Assembly: GCF_000224145.3 (NCBI RefSeq)
Contig: NW_004190347.2
Coordinates: 267,165 to 331,164, forward strand
DNA length: 64,000 nucleotides
Direction: 5' to 3'
Source: Ciona intestinalis
Lineage: Eukaryota > Chordata > Ascidiacea > Phlebobranchia > Cionidae
Part shown: positions 40,501 through 47,489 of the stretch, one piece after another
Layout: each line of letters begins with the position of its first letter
Numbering within the stretch: the first letter of the stretch is position 1
Made by a program: the position numbers and the translations under genes
The notes under the pieces: generated by a model
Told to the model about the DNA's origin: nothing
What the model saw: only the letters and a program-made list of their open reading frames with translations
Databases searched by the model: none

Positions 40501-43500
40501 TGATTGGCCGCTTCCAACTTTGCTGTCGACGTCATCATCTGTGACATCATCAAACCCTAATGTGGTAAGCATTGTGATGTCATAATGTCTTTGTAATTCT
40601 AAAACAGCTTTCCCAAAGTTTTAATTTTCTTTTGTACTTTACCTTTACCTTCACACTTATAAATGTAAAAGCAAATCATTATATTCTAAATACAGTTCCA
40701 CTATATTGTTTCTGACTTGGAAAAAGAATCCAAACAATAAAAACATTTTTACTGCAATAGTTTGATAATGCCCAATTTTTACAGTCGAGGGCAATCAGTT
40801 TGAAATCTCAGGAAACTTCCAGTGAAGTGAGAAGACTTTACAAAGATAAACAAGAAAGCAACAGTAAGTTTATTGGTTTGGTCATTTATATTCTTGTGGG
40901 TGGGAGCTTGAGTGACTTATCCATGGTTGCCACTACCATGCCCACAGTCGAGATTGAAAACTTAAGTAAACATAAATATCTTATACAGGTACACGTCCAC
41001 CTTCAGTGTTATCAAATGCAACATCTCTTTATTCATTGGTGAGTCATAATATACTGTATGACATCATAATACCACGTTATAATGAATGTAATAATGCATG
41101 CCCCATAAGTAATTATCCATGCTTTATGTTGTATTTGAATGCCAAAGAGCTATGCAGTTGTTGTCATACGTTTCTTGGTAAATTTATTATGTGTATTCAT
41201 TTATTGTCTGTATGGGCAAGACACCTTATGGCAATGACTCCAACCCAACTTTCATAAATAAGTTGTCAAAATTGTTAGCCAGACATAATAACAATCACCT
41301 ATGTGGTAACTTGTAAGCGGGCACGAGGTGTTTGAAACAGAACACCCGTGTTTTAACTGTTGTTGCCCCTCCTTTCGACTGTTGTTGCCCCTCCACATAT
41401 AAATTCGATCATCCATTGTGTTGTATGTTCAATGTTGTGTGTTTGTTGTAACAGGAAGAAGAAGCAGACATTCCTCAGATGGTAAGTTGATGTTTGCATG
41501 TTTGTTTGCATATTGCCATGAACGATTATCAAACAATTATTTACCAACATATTTTGGTTCAAACAATTTTTCCAACAAAAGTTGTTGTTTGACCAATATT
41601 TTTTATCAGAGTCCTTTTTACCAAAAGTATTTTCTTTAAAGCTTTTGTTTAAATTTTGTTTTAGCAACAGTTTTTGTTCAAAGTGTATTTTAACAGAAGT
41701 TGAAGTTGGGCTCAGTGAATGGAGATGGGAGCATACAGAGCCACCTCTCTACTAGTGTAAGTATAAAGTTGGAACAAGCAACAAAAACAGTTCTTAAATA
41801 TGCCTGGAAGTCTGGTAAGCACTACCAGCCTGCACTGCCTTTTGTTACATTGCATTTTCGCTGATATAGTTACATGTTTATGAGTGTATCTAAAAGGCCA
41901 TGAAACATGGAAAGTCGAAATACAGTTATGTGGAAAAGCATTTGTTTAAATTTCTTGAACATTTCAGGCGAAAGTTGTTTCTGCGTTCGAAGAAAGTCTT
42001 TCAACGATGACCGACCGCTTGAGGGAGCTATCCGTCACCGCTGAAGAGAAAGACAGCGAGTTACAAGAATTACGTCAAACGATCGAAAACCTTAAACGCA
42101 ATCCATCCCCTGACGGTGAGTTTATATTATTTCTATGTTGTAAAGTTTGCAGAGTCGGCTCATCACCTGAACATTGTATAAGCACATTCTGTTTTATATG
42201 GGTGAGGCACACCATGGGACCTAGGATTTAGGCCATTGCCCTATTAACCCAGGCCAAGATTGGGGTTTAGGTTGCATTACCCTTGACAGCAGGAATATAA
42301 CACATATAACATATATAATGCAATCCTTCCACCCAGATTGGTCGGGCCAACCAACCAACTTAAGAAAGAAAGCTTCATCTGGCTCTCTATCAAGCATTAG
42401 TTCCAAGACAAGCGTGTCCAGCATGGGAAGCACTGAGGATGGGAAAAGAAAAAAGAAACACTGGGTCAGTGTTGCCAGATTGTTTTAACAGTGTTGCCAG
42501 ATTGTTTTAACAGTGTTGCCACAGTATTTTTTAAAGTGTTGTAAAAATATTTTTTGGCAATAAAGTATTTAAATTTTGCTGGCTAACAATTCTCAATTTA
42601 AATTTTCTAATTTTTATTTTCACGCTTATTGGAGCAGGCAAAGGAGACCGGTGAAAAGGTGAAACTCATAGAAATATAATATATTGAACTCAACATATCT
42701 AATTAAAATATTTTATAATATTCATCAAAATACTTTCACAACTCAAATAATGCAAATATATATATTTGATTTTTTGTACAAGATTTTTTAAAAACAGTTT
42801 AATCAACCGAAAACCCCCTTTTTTATTAAATCAACTTTAACCATGTTTCCACCCACAGTTACGAGATTCAATCAAAACAGCGTTTGGAAAACGAAAGTCT
42901 CGACCAAACCTCGCAGCTGAGATGGAAGAAGCCGAGTCTATTGCAACGATAGCTATCCCGTGAGTTTTGGTTGTGTTATATATATTAGATGGGGTGTCAG
43001 GTCCTATGCTGTGGGACTTGGATTTGGGCAACAGTTGGCCCATTATCTTAAACCATACTGATTTCTGTTTTATATGGGTCGTGTCCTGTTTTGTGGCACA
43101 CTATAGGACTTGAAGAGTTGGGCTAGAGTTGGACCATTTTTCTAACATACGTGGTGTTACGCTATTTGTGACCACTTCAATGATCATCATCAAATAAGGC
43201 GCACAACTTTACTTTTTTTGTAATAAGAAATTAAATCTGTAGATTGTCTAACTTTTTTCACAAAACTATCTTTTGAGTCTCTACTCTTTTTTTCATTTTG
43301 AAAATATCTCCTTTCTTTCAGAGAGCAAGAAGACAGTGAGACTGTTGCTAAGTTACGAGAAGAACTTCTTCAAAAGGAGAGAAAGTTAACGGACATTCGA
43401 TTGGAGGCGCTCACATCGCAACATCAGTTGCATCAAATGCAAGATGCGATGCAAAGGATGAGGGTGAGTGGGTTAAAGTGGATGGGGGTTGAAGGGGGTA

Positions 43501-46500
43501 AGGTTAAAGCAATTCTAGAAGGGGTTGTGAGAATTAGTTGGTGATTTGTAAGGGTGCAGCAAGTAAAAGGTAAAAAAACACTGGTTTAGGGTTGGAAATA
43601 GGTAGGTGTTCAAGGGGTAAACTATTATGTAGAAAATAAGGGCATGCTCTCAGTCACCCAAACAGCTATAGTAAAGCTTTTGGATTAAGGAGTGTAAAGC
43701 GGGTGCATATGAGGTTAACAATGATAACATGAAATTTGTGTGTGGGTGTTGGGTGTGTCGGCATGGACCCAACTTTGGCCTACATCCTGAATGTCCTGGT
43801 GTACCTTGTTATAGGAAGGGGGGGAAGGTTCATACCAATACTGCAAGGACATTAAACTGCCTTTATAAAAATAGTTTAACCAAAAAGCTGTATCAGATTT
43901 GTAACATGCCTTAGAGCAACAGTGTATATGAAGATATATTTCAATAATCTTACACCTTAATTACAATAACCTTACACATATATTTCAATGATCTTATATA
44001 TATTTCAATGATCTTATGCATTTTTCATTATTTTTATATCCACAGTCTGAGATGGAAATGTTAAGATTGGAAAATGAAAGATTGAACAAGCTTGGTTTAT
44101 CAACAATGTCACTGGATATGGTTTCACCAAGCAATGAACGCTATATGGGTAAGTTTGTTGTAGTGAGTGATGTACCGAAGTTTTGGATATAAACTTTATT
44201 GAGGACCTGGTTAAAGAGCTCTATATAAAGTGGATAGGAATAATAATTATGCAACAAATATTTTTAAGATCTACAGACATAAAAAAAAAAATTAAAAAGA
44301 AAATAAAAACATTTTTAAAACATGTTTGGTCTGCCTTGAAACCTTTTTTTGTCATAGCAATTGTTTTTTCTGACCATGCGAGGATAAAATAATTACATTC
44401 ATTTAAATAAGAGGATAAAATAATTCCATATTCNNNNNNNNNNNNNNNNNNNNNNNNNNNNNNNNNNNNNNNNNNNNNNNNNNNNNNNNNNNNNNNNNNN
44501 NNNNNNNNNNNNNNNNNNNNNNNNNNNNNNNNNNNNNNNNNNNNNNNNNNNNNNNNNNTTATTATTTGCACTGTTTTACTAGTGCAATTAAGGTTGGTTT
44601 TAAATATTTTATCAATAAGTTTTTTTAACTTTTATTTTTAATTGCTTTCACAATATTTAAAAAATACCAAATGCTTGTGTTTTGTTGTTGCTTAGGTGAC
44701 TAACATAGAAAACAAAGTAGGTATTTCTGAAATAATATGAAACACACTCGTAACCACTGAGCATGTGGATCAATTAATTGTTTCATTAAGTATTATTAAC
44801 ACTACGCTACCATATTTCCCGCTACCATGCATAAACCAAATATAATCTGCTTACATTTTTAAATCTTTTTTTCTAATATATGTCATGCATCAAAAAGGTT
44901 GTTGGAGCGTAAAAATTGTTAATATTTTTACGAGCTACCATATTTCCCCACTACCGTACCATATTACCCCCGTACCAAACATAACCAACCCCCCCCCACC
45001 CAGGCGTTCCCTCCACACATGGGAAATGACAAACGAAGCTGTCGCTGATGAAAGTTTGTTCAAAGTCGTCAAGTGGCTTCCACATTGCTGGCAACATATC
45101 AATAAATGCATTGAAACTCATAGCTCCGCTGATGCTACACTAGGTATTACTTTGTGTTATTTTTTACCGTTTTTGTTGTTTTTTTGCTGCTCTAAGTAAA
45201 ACTAAACTTTTGTTGCATTTTATTTTTTTCTTGCGTTTTCTTTTTTTGTTTTCTTTGTTGGTGGTTTAGGTGAAAATATTCAACTTTTTGTTGCATTTTT
45301 TACCTTATATTTAATATTTTTCCTGTAGTATGGTTATAACAACTGCCGTTTTGCCACTAAAGTTCTATATTACAAAGGCCCAACAGCTGGGTACAGGAAT
45401 ATGGAATTTAGAGGGTTGACCTATCACCCCCAAGCATTATAACTTCACATTCTATGTGGGTGTGGTCCTTACCCTTTACCCCAACCTTGTATTCACAACT
45501 TTGATCATTTATTTTCACACGCAAACAAGACCTTGCAATTATGAAACATTCCTCACAATTATGAAATGAGACCTAGTATATGGGCCAGAGTTGGTCCATT
45601 ACGGCAGTCGTTAATTAATTCCATTTTCAACGATTTTCTTGCTTTTAACAAACACTTTGTTAAACTTGAACACCTTTACCTTACAGGTCCTCGCATGTTC
45701 TCGTGTTGCCCCATGGATACAAACACTTCGTATACTTGGTTTCATGATTTGTGGAACTTCACCATCGTTCCGTACCTCATATCCGCTGTCAAGCAAAGAA
45801 AACCCTCTGTTGCCACCAAGTGGGTCGATCCACTTGCATGGGTCAAGGAATGGTATGTCTATGTCACTAAATTTACAATCTTTATTTATTTTATTTCTAT
45901 GTCACAAAAATAAGGAGTTTTTTTACGAATTTGTCAATAATTGATTTTGTCACAAAATTTATAAGATTTTTATTTAATTTTTTATTTTGCTTTTCATCCT
46001 TGTGTGGCATGTTATTAGAACGATCAATTTATTTCTGCCAGGGCCAAGTGTACTATAAGATAAATATCTAACAAAAATTTATATATTACTCGGTATTTCA
46101 TGTCACTAAATTTACGAATTTATTTATTTTCTTAGTTGTTTTCTATTCTTGTGTCTTTGTTACAAAAATTAGGACAAATTTGTCAATTAATAATTTTGTC
46201 ACATTGTCTGAAAATTTTTTATTTAATGAAACATTATTTAAAAATTGTAATATATGATTTCTATGTAGTTGGCCTTGGGCGACACCTTGTGACTTACTTC
46301 GGATACGAGCGGAAGATATCGCGTCGGATGCAACGATGCCATTGGTCGGTGGTGACAATGCTACTACTATGACATCACAATCAACCGATCCATTGTTAAA
46401 CATGTTGCTACGGTTACAAGAAGCTGCGACGAACTACGAAAGTGACGCAAGTCATGATGACGCGTTCGAACTTTCACTTGATCGAGCTTTAGGCGACTTG

Positions 46501-46506
46501 GCATAA
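19599..46506 (+). CDS. NAV: Neuron navigator (NAV) orthologue, 40 visible exons, ATPase core missing in gap
   Basis: NAV proteins bind microtubules and the cytoskeleton and guide neurite outgrowth and cell migration; the C-terminus is an AAA+ ATPase. Coding exons: 19599-19652, 21402-21519, 21686-21738, 22901-22973, 23799-23898, 24255-24349, 24597-24787, 24952-25536, 25599-25721, 26063-26174, 26485-26613, 26833-27008, 27245-27315, 27546-27646, 27963-28145, 28431-28554, 32839-32907, 35961-36129, 36529-36649, 37159-37254, 37759-37826, 37974-38084, 38552-38702, 38854-38916, 39241-39443, 40056-40162, 40489-40564, 40785-40863, 40989-41038, 41455-41481, 41697-41756, 41968-42115, 42337-42464, 42639-42659, 42859-42959, 43322-43463, 44046-44148, gap, 45004-45143, 45687-45852, 46269-46506. 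The frame is continuous through all visible junctions except across the gap, about 1,640 codons. Family hallmarks: a CH domain starting IYTDWANHHLEKTG, the WRSKS..AKHSAT motif, YRSLPRPSKSN, a coiled coil with KLTDIRLEAL, and the C-terminal DPLLNMLLRLQEAA. The start ATG has G at -3 and +4 and an in-frame TAA two codons upstream. Confidence 0.9.
19700..19880 (-). mobile_element. SINE-like repeat in NAV intron 1
   Basis: Contains the inverted attacacctcgtgcc..gcctatgagttaccatgta segment followed by degenerate unit sequence shared with the copies near 14540 and 59718. Confidence 0.5.
20331..20526. mobile_element. MITE in NAV intron 1
   Basis: Ends tatagtagggtggggcaaga and catcttcccccaccctacta flank a forward-order core. 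Confidence 0.9.
21402..23898 (+). CDS. NAV: NAV exons 2-5: calponin-homology domain
   Basis: Four exons (21402-21519, 21686-21738, 22901-22973, 23799-23898) encode a single CH domain. It begins IYTDWANHHLEKTGVKRLIQ, continues through DIGDGLLLADIVNFVC and LYNLDRCLQVLEANKV, and closes with LKSVLALFFHLSRFKQ. This is the arrangement of the N-terminal CH domain of the longer vertebrate NAVs, where it contacts actin or the cortex. Junctions are phase 1, 0, 1 and 2. The last acceptor is the CAG at 23796-23798: the frame is closed by TAG shortly upstream, so the longer open frame there is not used. Confidence 0.9.
21895..22135 (+). mobile_element. tRNA-derived SINE in NAV intron 3
   Basis: It has a tRNA-like head: a gtttagtgtgggct segment (A-box position), ctttgtaagtaaaggg (anticodon-arm-like) and GGTTCGATAC (B box). 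It is followed by the non-tRNA body cccagtggttactag, ggttgtagcaccctgggtgt. It is not a functional tRNA gene because the arms do not pair well. Confidence 0.6.
23012..23175. repeat. Interspersed 'tatgggtaag...gtgccacgctg' repeat
   Basis: Carries tctatatgggtaagattcta, ggtctaaatataaggttcca and similar words, found also near 10705, 27060, 38347, 42195, 42985 and 55920. Confidence 0.4.
23563..23665 (+). repeat. Long polypyrimidine tract in intron 4
   Basis: About 100 bases of almost pure C/T (tctctctctatctaccttcc and similar) precede the last CH-domain exon, ending more than 130 bases before its acceptor. Confidence 0.8.
24255..28554 (+). CDS. NAV: NAV exons 6-16: Ser/Pro-rich basic linker
   Basis: Eleven exons encode a disordered, basic, Ser/Thr/Pro-rich region. 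Landmarks: WRSKSMSAKHSATTRLLAPK in the exon at 24597-24787, a 195-codon exon at 24952-25536 rich in Lys and Ser, proline-rich PPTPPPR and VPPPPPKR stretches (possible SH3 ligands), TVAPF at 26833-27008, and NLEATMCSLRNTQLRH at 27546-27646, followed by AGYVSEGDPLG at 28431-28554. These follow the order of motifs in vertebrate NAVs. The donors after 27315 (gttcgt) and 27646 (gttggt) are weak. Confidence 0.85.
25792..25955. mobile_element. Degenerate MITE in NAV intron 9
   Basis: The core words tctcttttatcgtcccatta and ataaaaccgtattcacga and an end atccatcctacacaacagca are recognisable; terminal repeats are decayed. Confidence 0.5.
26203..26345. mobile_element. Degenerate MITE in NAV intron 10
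   Basis: Left end ggtagggaggggtaagatgg and core cctaattgtgttttaaaaca are present; the right end is lost. Confidence 0.5.
28203..28410. repeat. Tandem pair of an interspersed repeat in NAV intron 15
   Basis: Two copies of about 110 bp, each starting ataag(g/a)gtgag and containing aagacctggaatgtaggtcc-like sequence then acccagggtgctac. A similar pair is at 51945-52110 in the mucin-like gene. Confidence 0.6.
29013..29523. repeat. Duplicated block flanking a gap, copy 1
   Basis: This 511 bp block recurs at 29649-30159 with about five differences. It runs directly into the 125 N gap. Confidence 0.9.
29524..29648. other. Assembly gap, 125 N
   Basis: 125 N in NAV intron 16, bounded by duplicated sequence. 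Confidence 0.95.
29649..30159. repeat. Duplicated block flanking a gap, copy 2
   Basis: Starts at ggattatggggtgtatat and ends at agagcggcgcg, as copy 1 does. It probably represents the second haplotype placed in tandem. Confidence 0.9.
31331..31506. mobile_element. MITE in NAV intron 16
   Basis: Ends agtttagggtaagatggata and accatcttaccccaactta; forward-order core with gctaccaaatgggatgataa. Confidence 0.7.
32105..32410 (+). repeat. Degenerate tandem repeats (about three units)
   Basis: Three related segments share (gg)agcat..a.tttacc, (t/c)gttgtaaacagtttga and ga(t)taag.cagtttt. Spacing is about 110-140 bases. Confidence 0.5.
32839..36129 (+). CDS. NAV: NAV exons 17-18: conserved acidic Ser segment
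   Basis: The exon at 32839-32907 encodes GYASDGAILNDLD, and after a 3 kb intron the exon at 35961-36129 encodes DDASSVSSCDISDCIADVST, both aligning with the conserved 'SGYMTDG' and 'DDSSSVSSGISD' segments of vertebrate NAVs. The phase 2 junction is consistent. The intron between contains MITEs at 33065-33289 and 35083-35275, a half MITE near 35798-35890, a SINE copy and an (AT)n run near 35688. Confidence 0.85.
32957..33058 (+). mobile_element. SINE-like repeat copy in NAV intron 17
   Basis: Starts tacgtggtaagcgagcacga and ends aagttacattcattcg. Confidence 0.65.
33065..33289. mobile_element. MITE with internal 40 bp tandem duplication
   Basis: Ends tatagtaggatggggtaaga and tcttacccagacgtacta. 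The segment 33175-33214 is repeated exactly at 33215-33254, making this copy longer than usual. Confidence 0.85.
35083..35275. mobile_element. MITE in NAV intron 17
   Basis: Ends tatagtggagtggaggaaga and catcttcccccaccctactc flank a forward-order core. Confidence 0.88.
35798..35890. mobile_element. Right half of a MITE
   Basis: Contains ttaaaaccgtatcctcgtga, tcaggatatttgaatattag and tcccgtctttccccgcccta, with no left end. Confidence 0.65.
36239..36346 (+). mobile_element. SINE-like repeat copy in NAV intron 18
   Basis: Diverged copy: cacaaggtgtaagaaacaaa, cacccgagttataacgacca, then gttgccctaccaca. A MITE half (tttaaaacacgatcaggata) follows at about 36350-36425. Confidence 0.55.
36529..41038 (+). 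CDS. NAV: NAV exons 19-29: Ser/Thr/Asn-rich linker
   Basis: Eleven exons continue the disordered region. The exon at 37759-37826 has the family signature LAYRSLPRPSKSN; the exon at 38552-38702 contains the coding microsatellite MTSSMTSSMTSSM; the exon at 39241-39443 encodes LSYMSLPRRSSRSPSVTSGY; the exon at 40989-41038 ends SNATSLYSL, matching a conserved vertebrate segment before the coiled coil. The donor after 37254 is gttggt, which is weak. Confidence 0.8.
37311..37457. mobile_element. MITE, shortened
   Basis: Ends atagtaggggtggggcaaga and caacttccctcctctactat flank a forward-order core lacking the middle. Confidence 0.75.
37470..37630 (+). mobile_element. tRNA-derived SINE in NAV intron 20
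   Basis: Tract tggttagtgattaggcac (A-box position) and GGTTCGATAC (B box) is followed by tcctgggcaaaacacttagc and taacccagttgtaactaatg, as in the other composite copies. Confidence 0.6.
38106..38296. mobile_element. MITE in NAV intron 22
   Basis: Ends tagtagagtggggaagaagg and ttttccccatcctactata flank a forward-order core. Confidence 0.85.
38347..38500. repeat. Interspersed repeat in NAV intron 22
   Basis: Two related segments: tctatgtgggtgaggtcaag with gacttggaattcaggccaga, then ctatataagtaaggtcatat with gggacctgaaattaaagtca. Confidence 0.45.
39800..40055 (+). repeat. Tandem duplication with copies of a 3' splice site, NAV intron 25
   Basis: Two to three diverged units of about 110-120 bp share aacaaacatatt(t/c)caccagggacaaaa, then ctctgtaaaacgcatttt, then tatgttccctaccccc. 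The last unit ends in the real acceptor (ttcaaccaccag) of the exon at 40056. Confidence 0.65.
40239..40335 (+). mobile_element. SINE-like repeat copy in NAV intron 26
   Basis: Contains gtaacttgtaagcaaacacg, aggtgtatgaaacagaacac and cctgccatgcgaggataaat. Confidence 0.65.
41303..41405 (+). mobile_element. SINE-like repeat copy in NAV intron 29
   Basis: Starts gtggtaacttgtaagcgggc. Its gactgttgttgcccctcc segment is duplicated in tandem. Confidence 0.65.
41455..44148 (+). CDS. NAV: NAV exons 30-37: coiled coils and basic linker
   Basis: Exons 41455-41481 (27 nt), 41697-41756, 41968-42115, 42337-42464, 42639-42659 (21 nt), 42859-42959, 43322-43463 and 44046-44148. The exon at 41968-42115 encodes VSAFEESLSTMTDRLRELSV then EEKDSELQELRQTIENL, the first conserved coiled coil. 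The exon at 42859-42959 encodes LRDSIKTAFGKRKS. The exon at 43322-43463 encodes LREELLQKERKLTDIRLEAL, the second coiled coil, the most conserved block outside the ATPase. The last exon before the gap ends in phase 1. The 21 nt exon (AKETGEK) is the least certain. Confidence 0.88.
42195..42300. repeat. Interspersed repeat in NAV intron 32
   Basis: Contains tatatgggtgaggcacacca and gggacctaggatttaggcca, shared with 42985-43155 and others. Confidence 0.4.
42467..42523 (+). repeat. 22 bp tandem repeat at a NAV donor site
   Basis: The unit cagtgttgccagattgtttt(aa) occurs at 42467-42488 and 42489-42510, with a partial third copy. It starts two bases after the GT of the donor at 42465. Confidence 0.8.
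42639..42659 (+). CDS. NAV: Candidate 21 nt NAV micro-exon
   Basis: GCAAAGGAGACCGGTGAAAAG (AKETGEK) lies between tggagcag and gtgaaac, is a multiple of three and joins two phase 0 sites. It falls where vertebrate NAVs carry an optional short insertion between the KKKK..W and LRSSFKQ segments. Inclusion or skipping both keep the frame. Confidence 0.55.
42985..43155. repeat. Interspersed repeat pair in NAV intron 35
   Basis: Two related segments: gtcctatgctgtgggacttg, then tatatgggtcgtgtcctgtt with cactataggacttgaagagt. Confidence 0.4.
44434..44558. other. Assembly gap, 125 N, hiding NAV exons
   Basis: Exactly 125 N, the same length as the gap at 29524-29648, so probably a placeholder size. 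Flanking exons have incompatible phases (1 and 2), and the AAA+ ATPase core expected here is found nowhere else in the window. Confidence 0.9.
45004..46506 (+). CDS. NAV: NAV exons 38-40: C-terminal part of AAA+ module
   Basis: 45004-45143 encodes VVKWLPHCWQHINKCIETHS and SSADATLG; 45687-45852 encodes PRMFSCCPMD, then WFHDLWNFTIVPYLISAVKQ; 46269-46506 encodes WPWATPCDLL then DPLLNMLLRLQEAATNYESD and ends GDLA with TAA at 46504-46506. These match the helical lid and C-terminal tail of NAV ATPases (the LFLSCP..W..LWN..IIPYL and DPL.NML.RLQEAA motifs). Walker A, Walker B and sensor 1 are not present in these exons. Confidence 0.9.
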
Positions 46507-46630
46507 ATTTCTATGACTTGGCATAAAATTTTAATTTTTGTGACTAGGCATAAATTTTTGTTGACAAGGCATAAATTTTCTATGGCTCAGTGTAGATATT
46601 AGGTCCTGGCACAGTTTCTATTATTTAATC

Positions 46631-46636
46631 AATAAA
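46631..46636 (+). terminator. NAV polyadenylation signal AATAAA
   Basis: AATAAA lies 125 bases after the stop. A second one at 47093-47098 could serve a longer 3' UTR. Confidence 0.6.
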
Positions 46637-47489
46637 TGGTGGTTTTTCATAAATTTGTTGAATGTGTAATAACCTTACATCATCTTGATATGCACGGAAT
46701 TGTTTAAATTTACTAATTTTTTAAACAGCAGAAACTAATTTTTGCTTTTGCTAGGAAAATTGTTGTCCCTTTTGTCCAGCTACTGGCAGAATTACTTGGT
46801 GAATTGATGCTTTTAGTTGACTTTTAAACCTAAAATTATTTTACTTGAGAAGTAATTTTGAAAACAATATTTTTAGAAAAAATGCTGTTTTATTTGCAAA
46901 ACATTTTAGTGCATACTCGAATCATTATGACATCACAATTTTAGTTAATTCTTCACAATTGCTTTTGTGTTTTAATTGCCTTCTTTTTTGTCATTTTTTA
47001 CCACTGTTTCACTTTCTGCAATATTTCTCTGCCAGCTACTTTTGCGATTTGTTTTATTTTTTGTGCACTGTCATTCCTATGGACTGAGCTTTAATAAAAT
47101 TTAAAAAAATTATTTGTTGAATTTCCTGACTTGGCAAAGCATTTTCAAAATCGTTTATGATTTGGAAACTTAGAAAGTAAAAAAAAGAACTTGGAAAAAA
47201 AACGGCCAAATAGGGTTTTATTCATATTTTTCGTAGACAAAACATTTTCATAAAACATATCTAAAAATTTGTCTAAATATGAACAACCATATTGACAAAA
47301 AATGGACATAACATGGACAAGTCATGTGCAAAAAAAAGTTACCATATTTGAAAAATATTATTGACATAACATGGTATAATAATGTGAAACAAATTGATAA
47401 AATATTGTAAAATCATGGACAAAAAAGTAGAAAAAGATGAATTCTTAATTCTGACTGAGCCTCCGCCTATTTTGGGTAGAACCTTCTTT

